DNA of 64,000 bases from the NCBI RefSeq assembly GCF_900095855.1, contig NZ_FMIY01000002.1:735322-799321 (forward strand), written 5' to 3'. The notes below the pieces were generated by a model that was given only the letters and a program-made list of their open reading frames with translations, was not told the origin of the DNA and did not search any database. Both the position numbers and the translations under genes were made by a program. Each line of letters begins with the position of its first letter. Position 1 is the first letter of the stretch. Shown piece by piece: positions 29,101 to 38,511 of this stretch. The stretch is from Megasphaera coli (lineage in GTDB: Bacteria; Bacillota; Negativicutes; Veillonellales; Megasphaeraceae).

Positions 29101-29158
29101 ACCGTCCTGCTTCTTCCCGGCAGCGCTCCGTTTTTGAAAGGCGGCATGATACACCGCC

Positions 29159-29187
29159 TTGACAAGGCTTTTTTCCGTGTTTATAGT
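29159..29187 (+). promoter_or_regulatory. Promoter of the LPS-kinase-like gene
   Basis: TTGACA (29159-29164), a 17-base spacer and TATAGT (29182-29187) on the plus strand, about 70 bases before the start codon. Confidence 0.75.
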
Positions 29188-29256
29188 AATCTTAATATTT
29201 AAGTTATATAGGATATTTCTCAGCCGATCCGTTTTTCCTGTAAAGAAGGTTTGATA

Positions 29257-29982
29257 ATGAACAAGACCGATTTGGAAACTGCCGCCTTTGCCGCCGTCCG
29301 TGCGGCGAAAGGCAAACGCGTCTTTTCCTTTTCTCATAAAAACCGCTTATATTACGTAAAATGCCGTAAACGGAACGGCCGCAACAATTTTGCCAAAAGC
29401 GACACCGACACGGCCTTTTATCGGGAGGTTTACAAAATAGACGCCGTCAACAGTCGCCTCCCTTTGGCGCCGGTCATCGTCTTTCGGGCCGACGACTTCT
29501 TCGTCATGGAAGAAAGCGGCACACCGCTGCAGGTCATTGCCAAAAAACAGCCTCTTGAAGAAGCAACAACCGTCTTTTATGAAGCAGGCAAGACCCTGGC
29601 CCTCCTGCACAGCCGTAATTTATGGCACGGCCGCCCTGCTCTGCGGGATATTGTGTGGGACGACGAAGAAAAGAAGATCACCTTCCTCGACTGGGAAAAT
29701 GTGGTGCCTCTCGTTAAAACGGATTACCGCGTTACGGATCTCTTTCTTTTTCTGCACAGTTGTTTTCGCGAAGAATGGCCTACGGCGGAACGCATTGACA
29801 GCGCCGTAGCCGGATACCGCTCCGTCCCGTCCGAGGCGTCCCGTTTTTACGACGTCGATGCCTTTATCAGGAGCCACAACCGCATTTTTTCCATTTGCCG
29901 CGCCCTGTCGGCTTTTCACTGGATTGACGTCGTCTCCGTCACTGCAACGGCGGCGTACATAAAAAAAATATTGGCAAAGTAA
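29257..29982 (+). CDS. Lipopolysaccharide kinase (Kdo/WaaP)-like protein
   Basis: A 241-residue protein of the small protein-kinase-like fold that phosphorylates sugars of the LPS core. It shows YYVKCRKRNGRNNFAKS (ATP lysine region) and TAFYREVYKIDAV with the helix C glutamate. LAL-LHSRNLWHGRPALRDIVWDDEEKKITFLDWEN follows, where H-G-R-P...D-I resembles the catalytic loop and LDWEN the metal-binding D-x-E motif. This supports an outer membrane in the host. The start is the ATG at 29257, after GAAGG; a TTG six bases earlier is less likely. Single gene with a promoter and a bidirectional terminator. Confidence 0.8.
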   Translation: MNKTDLETAAFAAVRAAKGKRVFSFSHKNRLYYVKCRKRNGRNNFAKSDTDTAFYREVYKIDAVNSRLPLAPVIVFRADDFFVMEESGTPLQVIAKKQPLEEATTVFYEAGKTLALLHSRNLWHGRPALRDIVWDDEEKKITFLDWENVVPLVKTDYRVTDLFLFLHSCFREEWPTAERIDSAVAGYRSVPSEASRFYDVDAFIRSHNRIFSICRALSAFHWIDVVSVTATAAYIKKILAK

Positions 29983-29984
29983 GC

Positions 29985-30022
29985 TGAAAGAGCCGCATAT
30001 AAAAGTGTATGCGGCTCTCTTC
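29985..30022. terminator. Bidirectional terminator ending the corrin operon
   Basis: AGAGCCGCATA and TATGCGGCTCT form a perfect 11-bp stem with A and T runs on the flanks. It closes the LPS-kinase-like gene on the plus strand and the corrin operon on the minus strand. Confidence 0.88.
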
Positions 30023-30031
30023 ATTTCCCTT

Positions 30032-30676
30032 TTATGCCTCGTTGTCCTCACTGCGCGTAATTTTGTACAAAAGTGCGTTGCAAACGGCGGCAGCCACGTT
30101 GCTGCCCCCTTTACGGCCGCGGGCGACAATATACGGGACGGGATACTTCGTAATCAGTTCCTTTGCCTGAATGACATTGACGAAACCGACGGGGACGGCA
30201 ATGATAAGCTCAGGCTTAATCTTATCCTCATCCATAAGTTCCGCCAGTCGGACGAGGGCTGTCGGCGCGTTGCCGACGGCAATAATGACAGGACCTTCGA
30301 TTTCGGCGGCTTTTTCCATGCACGCCGCGGCCCGCGTCGTCCCTGCTGCCGCGGCCTTTACGGCAACGTCGGCGTCGGCCATAAAGCAGGCCTTCGTGCA
30401 GCCTGTTTTTTGCAGGGCTGAGCCGTTAATTCCCATAAAGGCCATATTTGTGTCCGTCACGAAAGTGCAACCGCCGCGAATAGCCTTCAGGGCCGATTCT
30501 ACAGCATCGTCGCTGAAGGAGAGATTACGGGCGTAGTCAAAATCGGCGCTCGTGTGGATGACACGCATAATAATATCCGCCTTTTCCGCATCCAACGTAA
30601 TTTCACCGAGCTCTTCCCGAATTATTTCCATACTCCGCTTTTCTATATCCGCCGGTAAAACGTGGTCCATTTCCAT
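30032..30676 (-). CDS. cbiC: Cobalt-precorrin-8 methylmutase
   Basis: Moves the methyl group from C-11 to C-12, giving cobyrinic acid. The 214-residue protein has IEKRSMEIIREELG, VIHTSADFDYARNL (catalytic histidine region), VTDTNMAFMGIN, VGNAPTAL and IVARGRKGGSNVAAAVCNALL, all typical of CbiC/CobH. It is the last gene of the corrin operon, three bases after cbiA. Its place at the distal end means its level depends on the riboswitch 14 kb upstream unless an internal promoter exists; none was evident. Confidence 0.96.
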   Translation of the reverse strand: MEMDHVLPADIEKRSMEIIREELGEITLDAEKADIIMRVIHTSADFDYARNLSFSDDAVESALKAIRGGCTFVTDTNMAFMGINGSALQKTGCTKACFMADADVAVKAAAAGTTRAAACMEKAAEIEGPVIIAVGNAPTALVRLAELMDEDKIKPELIIAVPVGFVNVIQAKELITKYPVPYIVARGRKGGSNVAAAVCNALLYKITRSEDNEA

Positions 30677-30679
30677 CGT

Positions 30680-32059
30680 TTATTTCTCCTCTTTACGCCA
30701 CAGGGCACAGGCATTTACCAAGTTTTCCGCCACATGGGGGGCGCCGCAAAAATGAATGTGCGCATATCCTGCCCAAAGGTTTTTCTCTACATGCAGATCC
30801 CGCCAAATTCGCCTGCTTCCTTCCTTGGTCACCGTAAAAGCCGTGCCGTCTTCACTTGTTTCAGAATAATGAAACTCATGAGCATGCAATACGTCGCCTG
30901 CTTTACACAAAAAATTGTCTTTCCGAGCCGTCAAGGTTTCATACCCGAAGCGTTTCAGCGACCGAGTCATTTTCACGACACCCGGCACTGCTCCGACCAT
31001 GGGCAATACAGTATTATTGTACTTAATGGCTGCCGCTAAATACATAAAACCGCCGCATTCGGCAAAGCAGGGCATGCCGGCTTCTATGGCTGCGGCAATG
31101 TTCTTTCTCATAGCCTCGTTGCCGCTTAATTCCCGGGCGTACAGCTCGGGATACCCGCCGCCTATATAAAGGCCGTCGCAATCCGGTAAAGCAGCATCCC
31201 GTACGGGGCTGAACGGAATGAGGTCGGCGCCGAGATGCTCCAGAAGCCTCAAGGCCGCATCGTAATAAAAGCAAAAGGCTTCATCTTTCGCTACGGCAAT
31301 ATGTACTCGCTTTGCTGCAGGCGCCGTCTGCATTTCGTACGTCAAGGGCGGCGCCGACTCGGCCAAAGACAGAAGACCGTCCACGTCGAGAGCTTTTTCG
31401 GCCGCCTGTCCCAATATGTCTACACGATTCGTCAAATCCTTTATTTCGTTGGCCGTCACCAATCCCAGGTGACGGCTCGCTATGACCGCTTCTTCCATAT
31501 AAGGCAGACAGCCGTACGCTTTAAGGCCCGACTCTTTCTCCCACAGTGCCTTATAGTGTTCATAAACGGATTGACGCACATTATTGACAACGAATCCTTT
31601 TATGCCGCTGTCGGCGCGAAAACCGGCCATACCTTTCAGCACGGCCGCAATCGACGCGGCCGCACCCTTGCCGTTGACGACAAGGACTACGGGAGTCTGC
31701 GTCACCCGCGCTAAGTCGTAGGCGCTATAGTCGCACGAAAGTCCGAGGCCGTCATAAAATCCCATGGCCCCTTCGAGAACGGCTACAGTTTTCTCTTCTC
31801 CCGCCTCACAGAGAAGACGTTTGGCCACTGCCTCTCCCCTGCCGTGACCGCCGAAGAGAAAAAGGTCCAAGTTATCCGACCGGGTACCCGTCACGACGGA
31901 ATGAAACATGGGATCAATGTAATCGGGACCGCTTTTAAAGGCACAGACGGCACATTTTCGCTTAACGAGCGCCCGCAGAAGAGCGCAGGTCACGGTCGTC
32001 TTGCCGCTGCCGCTGGCAGGCGCCGTCAAAAGCAGGCGCGGCACGGCCTTACGCGCCAT
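30680..32059 (-). CDS. cbiA: Cobyrinic acid a,c-diamide synthase
   Basis: Glutamine-dependent amidation of the a and c side chains of cobyrinate. The 459-residue protein begins RLLLTAPASGSGKTTVTCALL (P-loop) and has FKSGPDYIDPMFH, YDGLG, and the class I glutaminase part with CDGLYIGGGYPELYA and FAECGGFMYL, where the cysteine is the nucleophile. The start is the ATG at 32059 behind GGGAGGCGGA; it overlaps the end of cbiET by 11 bases. CbiP, the enzyme for the remaining amidations, is not in the window. Confidence 0.95.
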   Translation of the reverse strand: MARKAVPRLLLTAPASGSGKTTVTCALLRALVKRKCAVCAFKSGPDYIDPMFHSVVTGTRSDNLDLFLFGGHGRGEAVAKRLLCEAGEEKTVAVLEGAMGFYDGLGLSCDYSAYDLARVTQTPVVLVVNGKGAAASIAAVLKGMAGFRADSGIKGFVVNNVRQSVYEHYKALWEKESGLKAYGCLPYMEEAVIASRHLGLVTANEIKDLTNRVDILGQAAEKALDVDGLLSLAESAPPLTYEMQTAPAAKRVHIAVAKDEAFCFYYDAALRLLEHLGADLIPFSPVRDAALPDCDGLYIGGGYPELYARELSGNEAMRKNIAAAIEAGMPCFAECGGFMYLAAAIKYNNTVLPMVGAVPGVVKMTRSLKRFGYETLTARKDNFLCKAGDVLHAHEFHYSETSEDGTAFTVTKEGSRRIWRDLHVEKNLWAGYAHIHFCGAPHVAENLVNACALWRKEEK

Positions 32060-33272
32060 GATCCGCCTCCCGAACCGCAGCACTCATGACATAGACCGGG
32101 TTCTGTCCTTCCATGAGCGTATACGCGCCGACCTTACGGTCTCTCGCCGCAAAGAGCTGTACCGTATTCAGCACGCAGGACGGCTTATCCTTATAATACT
32201 CCGTCACGGCGGCAACCGTCTCAAGCGTAATAGCCGTAATGACAATACGGCAGGACGGATTTTTGCCGTACAGCTTGTCTAAAATAAGGGCAATCTCTCC
32301 CTTCGTGCCGCCTATAAAAGCGCAGTCCGGCCGTTCTATGCCGTCCATTGTTTCCGTGGCATTGCCGGCTATCAGGTGCAGATTTTCCGCGCCGAAGCGT
32401 TCCTTATTTTGCTGCACCGAGCTGAGAGCTTCAGCTTTCAGTTCAAAAGCATATACTCTTCCCAGCGGCGCCTGAAAAGCAAGTTCCACGGAGCACGACC
32501 CCGTCCCGGCGCCTATATCATATATGATGTCCGTCACTTGCGGCTGCAGCTTTGAAATGGCAAGAGCACGCACTTCCTGCTTTGTCATGGGAACTCTGCC
32601 GCGGTGAAAGAGCTCGTCCTCCCAACCGTGAACGGGCCGCACAGGTAAAGATGCGTTATCATTAAAAATCATCATAACCGCCAAGGATGAAAAATCTTTT
32701 TCCCTGATATCGGCTGCCGCAGTACGCGTAATTTTCTCATTATCATAAGACAGGTTTTCGCCTACCGCCACCTGTACATTTTCCAAGCCTGCTGCACAAA
32801 GTTCGGCACACAAAGCGCGTACGGAATTATCTCCTCCGGTCAGGCAGAAAACTTTCTCATGTGTCATAACCGCCGCAGTGAGCGGAGTCTGCCTGCCGTG
32901 GCGGCTGATGACAAAGGCATCTTCCCACGCCGTCCCGATAAGGGCGGCAAAATAGACAAGGCTGCTTATACCGGGATGGCGTATAATCCGGCAATCCGGA
33001 AAATCCGCGATCCCCTTGGCCAGGCTGAAAAAACCGACATCTCCCGAGACGAGAACGGCCAGGCAGTCTTTCTCTCCGTCCGCAGCAGCGGCGATGTCAC
33101 GAATTTCCGCTGCCTTGAAAGTAGACACAAGCCGCTTTCCCCGGCACAGCGCCTCATCCAGAAGGCGCACATCGCCGACGAGTATGGTCGCTTCCGCCAA
33201 GGCACGGCGCGCTTTTTCCGTCAATAATTCGGGATTTCCCGGTCCCATGCCGATTACATGTACTGTGAGCAT
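32049..33272 (-). CDS. cbiET: Cobalt-precorrin C5,15-methyltransferase/decarboxylase, CbiE-CbiT fusion
   Basis: A two-domain enzyme of about 407 residues. Residues 1-200 are CbiE, a tetrapyrrole methylase with VHVIGMGPGNPELLTEKA and VSGDVGFFSLA. Residues 210-407 are CbiT with MTKQEVRALAISKLQ and the SAM-binding IYDIGAGTGSCSVELAF. The fusion corresponds to CobL. Two ATGs are close together; the one at 33272 has GGAG eight bases upstream, while the one at 33278 overlaps the cbiJ stop as ATGA. Either gives a functional protein. It lies between cbiJ and cbiA. Confidence 0.94.
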   Translation of the reverse strand: MLTVHVIGMGPGNPELLTEKARRALAEATILVGDVRLLDEALCRGKRLVSTFKAAEIRDIAAAADGEKDCLAVLVSGDVGFFSLAKGIADFPDCRIIRHPGISSLVYFAALIGTAWEDAFVISRHGRQTPLTAAVMTHEKVFCLTGGDNSVRALCAELCAAGLENVQVAVGENLSYDNEKITRTAAADIREKDFSSLAVMMIFNDNASLPVRPVHGWEDELFHRGRVPMTKQEVRALAISKLQPQVTDIIYDIGAGTGSCSVELAFQAPLGRVYAFELKAEALSSVQQNKERFGAENLHLIAGNATETMDGIERPDCAFIGGTKGEIALILDKLYGKNPSCRIVITAITLETVAAVTEYYKDKPSCVLNTVQLFAARDRKVGAYTLMEGQNPVYVMSAAVREADHGA

Positions 33273-33274
33273 TC

Positions 33275-34030
33275 TCATTTCTCCGCATAAGTCTCTAAAA
33301 ATTTTACCATTTCATCATACGCAATACCCGTATCTTCCGGCCGCTCAATGACGATAAGCCTGGCACCGGCCTCACGGGCGGCAATGAGCTTTTCTTCAAA
33401 GCCGCCGACGGCGCCGGAATTTTTCGTCACTACAAAGGCTGCCCCGGCGCTCTTGAACATTTCCCTGTTCAAGGCTACGGAAAAAGGCCCTTGCATGCAA
33501 ATGAGCTGCGCCGGCGAGAGGCCGAGGTTCAATGCTTTATCCAAAGAATCGCGAACCGGTAAAATTCGGACAATGAGCCGTTCTTTAAAATGACGCAGCT
33601 TTATAAAGACGGGCAAGTCCTTGCTGCCTGTCGTTAAAAAAATCTTCCCTTCCTGCCGTCCCAGCCAGTCTGCAGCTGCTTGAGGGGACGAAAAGCGCAA
33701 GCATTCCGCCTCATCTCCTTCCGGCCGGAGCAGGCGTTTATAAAGGACTTCTTTTTCAGCGCAAACGCGGCGCAACGTCTCCGTCACAACGGCAGCATAA
33801 GGGTGCGTCGCGTCGACGACAAGATCCGGCGCGCAGTCGTCCAAAAAGCGGCACATATCGGCCTCATCGAGGCGCTTGTCAAAGACGGTCACATGTTCTC
33901 CCGCCTCGACGAGAGAGGCGCCGTATTCCGTGGCAACCGTAACGAAAATCTCCCAATTCTTACGGGCCAACTCCTCTGCAAGACGCCGCCCTTCCGTCGT
34001 CCCTGCAGCTATCCAAATGCGCCGGTTCAT
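33275..34030 (-). CDS. cbiJ: Cobalt-precorrin-6A reductase
   Basis: Reduces the corrin macrocycle using NAD(P)H. The 251-residue protein starts IWIAAGTTEGRRLAEELAR, the nucleotide-binding signature of CbiJ/CobK. It also carries VVDATHPYAAVVTE, IFLTTGSKDLPVF, QGPFSVALN and VTKNSGAVGGFEEKL. The start codon overlaps the cbiH stop (ATGA) and lacks its own clear Shine-Dalgarno site, so translation is coupled. Confidence 0.95.
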   Translation of the reverse strand: MNRRIWIAAGTTEGRRLAEELARKNWEIFVTVATEYGASLVEAGEHVTVFDKRLDEADMCRFLDDCAPDLVVDATHPYAAVVTETLRRVCAEKEVLYKRLLRPEGDEAECLRFSSPQAAADWLGRQEGKIFLTTGSKDLPVFIKLRHFKERLIVRILPVRDSLDKALNLGLSPAQLICMQGPFSVALNREMFKSAGAAFVVTKNSGAVGGFEEKLIAAREAGARLIVIERPEDTGIAYDEMVKFLETYAEK

Positions 34031-34758
34031 AGGCGATAGCCGCGCGGCGTCACGAGTCGGCCTTTGAGGTTCCGCGTTTGACTGTTGCCGATAATGACGG
34101 TCGTAAACATATCGGCTTTTGCCTCTGCCAGTTCGGCCAAAGTTGTAAGGACGGCCGACTCGCCGTCCCGGCCGATATTGCGGACAAGGCCGCAGGGCGT
34201 GTCGCCCGTTCTGTACTCGCGAATATGGGCACAGGCCCTGGCCAAATAATCGGGCCGGCCTTTGCTGCCCGGATTATAGAGACAAATAACGAAATCCGCG
34301 TCGGCCGCCGCTTGCAGGCGCTTGACGATTTTTTCCCACGGCATCATTAAGTCGCTGAGCGAAATAAGGCAAAAATCGCTGCAAAGAGGCGCACCGAGGA
34401 GTGCCGCGCCGGAGCAGGCAGCCGTAATACCCGGGACGACTTCCAGTTCCACATCGCCGTAAGGCTCGGCCACTTCATACATAATGCCGGCCATGCCGTA
34501 TACACCGGCGTCGCCGCTGGAGACAAGGACAACGACCTTTCCTTTTTGCGCTTCTTCCAGGGCCATGCGGCAGCGGTCAATTTCTTTTTTCATGCCCGTA
34601 ACGATATATTCTTTTTTGGGAAAGCGATCTTTAATAAGGTCAATATATGTCGTATATCCGGCAATGATGTCGCATTCCTGCAAGGCCTCGACGGCACGGT
34701 ACGTCATTTCCTCCGCTTTTCCCGGTCCGAGGCCGACTATATAAATTTTTCCGGACAT
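34027..34758 (-). CDS. cbiH: Cobalt-precorrin-3 C17-methyltransferase
   Basis: Methylates C-17 with ring contraction to the corrin framework. The 243-residue protein has IYIVGLGPGKAEEMTYRA, AGYTTYIDLI, VLVSSGDAGVYGMAG, VPGITAACSGAALLGAPLCSDF and GLVRNIGRDGE. The start is set at the ATG 34758 because GGAGGA precedes it by four bases. The plain, unfused length argues against the CbiGH or CbiH60 variants. Confidence 0.95.
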   Translation of the reverse strand: MSGKIYIVGLGPGKAEEMTYRAVEALQECDIIAGYTTYIDLIKDRFPKKEYIVTGMKKEIDRCRMALEEAQKGKVVVLVSSGDAGVYGMAGIMYEVAEPYGDVELEVVPGITAACSGAALLGAPLCSDFCLISLSDLMMPWEKIVKRLQAAADADFVICLYNPGSKGRPDYLARACAHIREYRTGDTPCGLVRNIGRDGESAVLTTLAELAEAKADMFTTVIIGNSQTRNLKGRLVTPRGYRL

Positions 34759-34770
34759 GCTCTCCTCCAA

Positions 34771-35817
34771 TCAATACTCCCACGCAATGGCGCCCGTCTC
34801 ACAGGCAACGGCAACGGTTATGCCGTTTTTTGCGTATTTTTTCACTATAAGCTCGGCCGCATCGGCACCGGCCAGGGCAGCCCGTTCACAAACGTTATCG
34901 ACGCCGACCGCAGCCGCTACAAAGTCTGACGACGCTTCGGTCCCTTCAACCGCCCCCAGCTCGGCGGCATCGTAAAAACGCAGGGGCACATCGAAACAGG
35001 CGGCCGTTTCGGCAATCCCCGCCTCGTCGGTTTTAATATCAATCGTATTTATATCTTTTACAGACTGCAGGGCCAAGTGATTATCCTGAAAGACGGCTCT
35101 GATAAGTTCACAAATGGCGGTTCCTTTCTTGCCGCGCCGGCAACCGACACCGACATGGAGCACCTTCGGATAAACGGCAACGGTGACCGCAAAGGGGCAT
35201 ACATCCGTATGCGCCGTGAGGGCAATGCCGACAGGGCCTTTATCGGCAACAAACAAACCGGACGGCATCGTTCCCGTCAACGGAAACTCGCTGAAAACGG
35301 CGGCACCTTCATGTTCCAAAGCAGCAGAGGCAAAGGCCTTTGCCTCTTTAAGAGACGATAAGGCGAACCCTTTGCGGGCAGCCCATTCATCTACGGCAAA
35401 AAGGCCGTTCACATCGGTCGCCGTCGTAAGGATCGGTATCGCCCCCAAAGGCGCGGCTAAAAGTCGCGCCAACCCGTTGGCTCCGCCTATGTGGCCGGAA
35501 AGAAGCGGTATAACGAAGCGGCCGCTTTCATCGCTAAGAAGAACCGGCGGATCCGACGCTTTATCCTTAATATGCGGCGCAACTGCACGGACGGCGATTC
35601 CCGCCGCGCCGATAAAAATGAGGGCATCCTTCTCTTGAAAACCCTTGCCGACAATTTCATATAGAGACGGCACAATTTCCGTAAAAGCATCATCACGGCC
35701 GGCCAGACGGGAAACGGTATATATTCGGCTCTCATATCCGTACAATCGCAAGGCCCGCCCGATGCACAAGGCCGTCTGCCCCGCCTTGGCCGTAAAAAAG
35801 AATATTCGCGCCTTCAT
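34771..35817 (-). CDS. cbiG: Cobalt-precorrin-5A hydrolase
   Basis: Opens the lactone with loss of acetaldehyde. The 348-residue protein has the N-terminal domain (IGAAGIAVRAVAPHIKDKASDPPVL, LLSGHIGGANGLARLLA), a middle linker and the C-terminal domain (VGVGCRRGKKGTAICELI, ERAALAGADAAELIVKKYAKNGITVAVA). This fits the anaerobic, cobalt-early pathway. It lies between cbiF and cbiH. Confidence 0.95.
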   Translation of the reverse strand: MKARIFFFTAKAGQTALCIGRALRLYGYESRIYTVSRLAGRDDAFTEIVPSLYEIVGKGFQEKDALIFIGAAGIAVRAVAPHIKDKASDPPVLLSDESGRFVIPLLSGHIGGANGLARLLAAPLGAIPILTTATDVNGLFAVDEWAARKGFALSSLKEAKAFASAALEHEGAAVFSEFPLTGTMPSGLFVADKGPVGIALTAHTDVCPFAVTVAVYPKVLHVGVGCRRGKKGTAICELIRAVFQDNHLALQSVKDINTIDIKTDEAGIAETAACFDVPLRFYDAAELGAVEGTEASSDFVAAAVGVDNVCERAALAGADAAELIVKKYAKNGITVAVACETGAIAWEY

Positions 35818-35829
35818 TATATCACCTGC

Positions 35830-36597
35830 TCAATCCTTTTTCTCGACTGCGGCCCTGCGGCAGGCATGAGAAAAGGTCGGATCATAGAGCCGGCTCCGCT
35901 CGTAAGCACTCGCCAGGAAAGGGCCGACAAGGACGAGAGCCGTTTTGATAATGCCCGCATCCGATGCGGTTTGCGCCAATTCGCCTACAGTGCAGCGGAA
36001 GACCTTTTCATCGGGCCACGACGCCTTGTATACGATGGCAGCCGGCGTTGCAGCCTTGTAACCGCCGCGAATGAGTTCACTCGTCAACTTATCGAGAAGT
36101 CCCGCACTCAGGAAAATGATCATTGTCGCCCGATGGGCACTGTAATCCGCGATAGTCTGTCTGTCGGGAACGGACGTACGCCCTTCCATACGCGTAATAA
36201 TGACGGACTGACTCACGCCGGGCAGTGTGTATTCGCAGCGAACGGCAGCTGCCGCTGCGGAGAAAGAGCTGACGCCGGGCACATTTTCATAAATAATTCC
36301 CAGTTTGTCGAGCTCGTCCATTTGCTCACGAATAGCACCGTATAAGCTCGGGTCGCCCGTATGAAGGCGGACAACTATTTCATCCCGTGCGGCCGCCTCC
36401 TTCATCGCCCCGATGACTTCTTCCAGTGTCATGGACGCACTGTTCATGACGCGGCACTTCTTGCGGGCGTAATGCAAAAGTTCCGGATTGACGAGAGAAC
36501 CCGCGTAAATAATGAGATCCGCCCGTTCCAGGAGCGCTTTGCCGCGGACCGTAATCAAGTCGGCCGCACCCGGCCCGGCACCGACAAAATATACCAT
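35830..36597 (-). CDS. cbiF: Cobalt-precorrin-4 C11-methyltransferase
   Basis: Methylates C-11. The 255-residue SAM enzyme shows MVYFVGAGPGAADLITVRG, IYAGSLVNPELL, VRLHTGDPSLYGAIREQMD, NVPGVSSFSAAAAAVRCEYTLP and SVIITRMEGRTSVP. Its first base is shared with the last base of cbiL. All hallmarks of CbiF/CobM are present. Confidence 0.96.
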   Translation of the reverse strand: MVYFVGAGPGAADLITVRGKALLERADLIIYAGSLVNPELLHYARKKCRVMNSASMTLEEVIGAMKEAAARDEIVVRLHTGDPSLYGAIREQMDELDKLGIIYENVPGVSSFSAAAAAVRCEYTLPGVSQSVIITRMEGRTSVPDRQTIADYSAHRATMIIFLSAGLLDKLTSELIRGGYKAATPAAIVYKASWPDEKVFRCTVGELAQTASDAGIIKTALVLVGPFLASAYERSRLYDPTFSHACRRAAVEKKD

Positions 36598-37310
36598 TAC
36601 GGCTCATCCCCCTTTTTTACAAGGATAACGGAAAAGTACGAGTTCTCCAGCGCATCGACCAAACGGGGATACAACGCTTCTCCTTCAAGACCGCACCGTT
36701 CCGCCAGGGACGCCCTGTCTATGAGTTTCTTGCGCCGCAGTATGTCCTTAATTTCTTCCAATTTACCGGACGGTTTCATAATAACCGCATTGTCCGCCTC
36801 GTCAAGGAGCGTTTCCACCTTTTCATGCATTGCCGGCACGATGATAAGGGACTCATTTTTCTTGCATAAATCCGTCTTTAAGGCAGCGGCGGCAGCTGCA
36901 AAGGATGTAACACCGGGCACTGTTTCCGTATAGAACCCGTCCGCCGCAACACGACGCCGTACGTACGTGCTCGATGCGTATACCGTCGGACAGCCGAGCG
37001 TAAAGAGGGCCACATCTTTACCGTCCCGTAAACGGGCTTCCACTGCAGCCGCATTCTCGCCGTGAGCTCTCGCCAAAACGGCTTCGTCTCCGGTCATGGG
37101 AAAATGCAGGGTCACAACTTCCTTGTCTTTCATTTCAAGACTGTCTATCAGCCGTATAATATTTTCCAGTATGAATTTGGCAGTCATCTTGCCGGCATGT
37201 CCCTGAGGCAGGGCCCAAACGGGGCATGACTTCATGCAGCGCACCGCTTTCAGCGTAACCAGCTCCGGATCTCCCGGTCCCACACCGACAGAAAAAAATT
37301 TTCCCTTCAT
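36597..37310 (-). CDS. cbiL: Cobalt-precorrin-2 C20-methyltransferase
   Basis: First methylation after cobalt insertion. The 237-residue protein has FFSVGVGPGDPELVTLKAV, FTLGCPTVYASSTYV, ETVPGVTSFAAAAAAL and AVIMKPSGKLEEIKDIL. It is coupled to cbiD upstream by a four-base ATGA overlap and to cbiF by one base. Confidence 0.95.
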   Translation of the reverse strand: MKGKFFSVGVGPGDPELVTLKAVRCMKSCPVWALPQGHAGKMTAKFILENIIRLIDSLEMKDKEVVTLHFPMTGDEAVLARAHGENAAAVEARLRDGKDVALFTLGCPTVYASSTYVRRRVAADGFYTETVPGVTSFAAAAAALKTDLCKKNESLIIVPAMHEKVETLLDEADNAVIMKPSGKLEEIKDILRRKKLIDRASLAERCGLEGEALYPRLVDALENSYFSVILVKKGDEP

Positions 37311-38455
37311 AGTCTTTTCCTTCCGTTCCCATGAAATACCAGCAAGTTCTCCGCGCCGGCCGTCATACCGAGAACGCCATACGTATTGGAAAAGATAATA
37401 GCCTCCGTTTTGAGAGCACCGTGCACACGGTCGTCCATATAATAGGCAATTTTTTTCAAAGCTTTGTCCATGACCGCCTCGAGCAGGTTCTCCCGCTTCA
37501 GTATGTCAACGGCAACATCCGTCGTCACGCTCTCGTATATGGCTCGCCCTATTTTCCTGTCGGCACCGGCAAACATGGCTTCCATAGCCAGAAACGTTGT
37601 TCTCCCGTCGGCATAACGGGAGTGCGTGTTCATAATTCCCTGAGCCAATTTAAGGAGTTTGCCCGCATGGCCGATGAGGAGGATGTCTTCAAAGCCGCAA
37701 TAAGCGGCGTAGTCCAAGAGCTCGCCTACATAGTTGCTGCACGTAATTCGATTTTCCGCAGTAATGCCCCATTCTTTCCGGCTGAAGTCGACGCCGTAGT
37801 TGCCGAAAAAAGCGAGGACGTGACGGTCTCCGGCAGCGCGGCGGGAATCCATTTCCACGTGAATCGTATCGACGAGAGCCTGTTCGCTCATAGGGTCTAC
37901 AATTCCCGTGGTGCCCAAGACGGATAACCCGCCTTCAATGCCCAACTTGGGATTGAAGGTCTTCTTGGCAAGCTCGGCACCGCCCGGAATGGAAACGGTC
38001 ACCTTCATGCCGCCACGATAGTCGTACTTGTTCATGACGGCCTGTACTGCTTCCGTAATCATACGTCGCGGCGTCTTATTGATGGCCGGACCGCCGACAG
38101 GGGAAGAAAGGCCCGGTTTCGTCACCGTGCCGACTCCTTCACCGCCGCAAAGAATGATGCCCGTGTCCGCCGTAAGTTCGGCCGTCACAAAAATAAGGAG
38201 GCCGTCCGTTATGTCCGGGTCGTCACCTGCGTCCTTTCGGACAGCCGCGCGGGCGCCGTGCAAAAGAAATGTCGCTTCTTCCGGCTCAAGCTCCAGGACA
38301 ATTCCCTTGGGCGTCTTGATGCGGACCAGGTTGACAGGTTTACGGGACAAGCTCATTTCCGCAGCCACACTTGCGGCGGCAGCGGCACACGTACCCGTCG
38401 TATACCCATAACGAAGCGTCTTTCCTTCTTTTACGGCATAGTGTTCCCATTTCAT
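37307..38455 (-). CDS. cbiD: Cobalt-precorrin-5B C1-methyltransferase
   Basis: Methylates C-1; specific to the anaerobic pathway. The 382-residue protein begins LRYGYTTGTCAAAAASVA and has PVGGPAINKTPRRMI, VTVSIPGGAELAKKTFNPKLG, LGTTGIVDPMSE and ILLIGHAGKLLKLAQGIMNTHS. It opens the run of ring-building genes, 56 bases after cbiK. RBS GAGG precedes the ATG. Confidence 0.96.
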   Translation of the reverse strand: MKWEHYAVKEGKTLRYGYTTGTCAAAAASVAAEMSLSRKPVNLVRIKTPKGIVLELEPEEATFLLHGARAAVRKDAGDDPDITDGLLIFVTAELTADTGIILCGGEGVGTVTKPGLSSPVGGPAINKTPRRMITEAVQAVMNKYDYRGGMKVTVSIPGGAELAKKTFNPKLGIEGGLSVLGTTGIVDPMSEQALVDTIHVEMDSRRAAGDRHVLAFFGNYGVDFSRKEWGITAENRITCSNYVGELLDYAAYCGFEDILLIGHAGKLLKLAQGIMNTHSRYADGRTTFLAMEAMFAGADRKIGRAIYESVTTDVAVDILKRENLLEAVMDKALKKIAYYMDDRVHGALKTEAIIFSNTYGVLGMTAGAENLLVFHGNGRKRL

Positions 38456-38511
38456 AACAGAGGCCTCTTCATATTTTTATTTTAAATTCCCATCCATTCT
38501 ATCACGAATGA

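Noticed and set aside
28237-29337. Long form of the secreted BamE-like protein
   Set aside because: The extra 101 residues cross the divergent promoter region; the ATG at 29034 gives a proper signal peptide and has GGAGGA.
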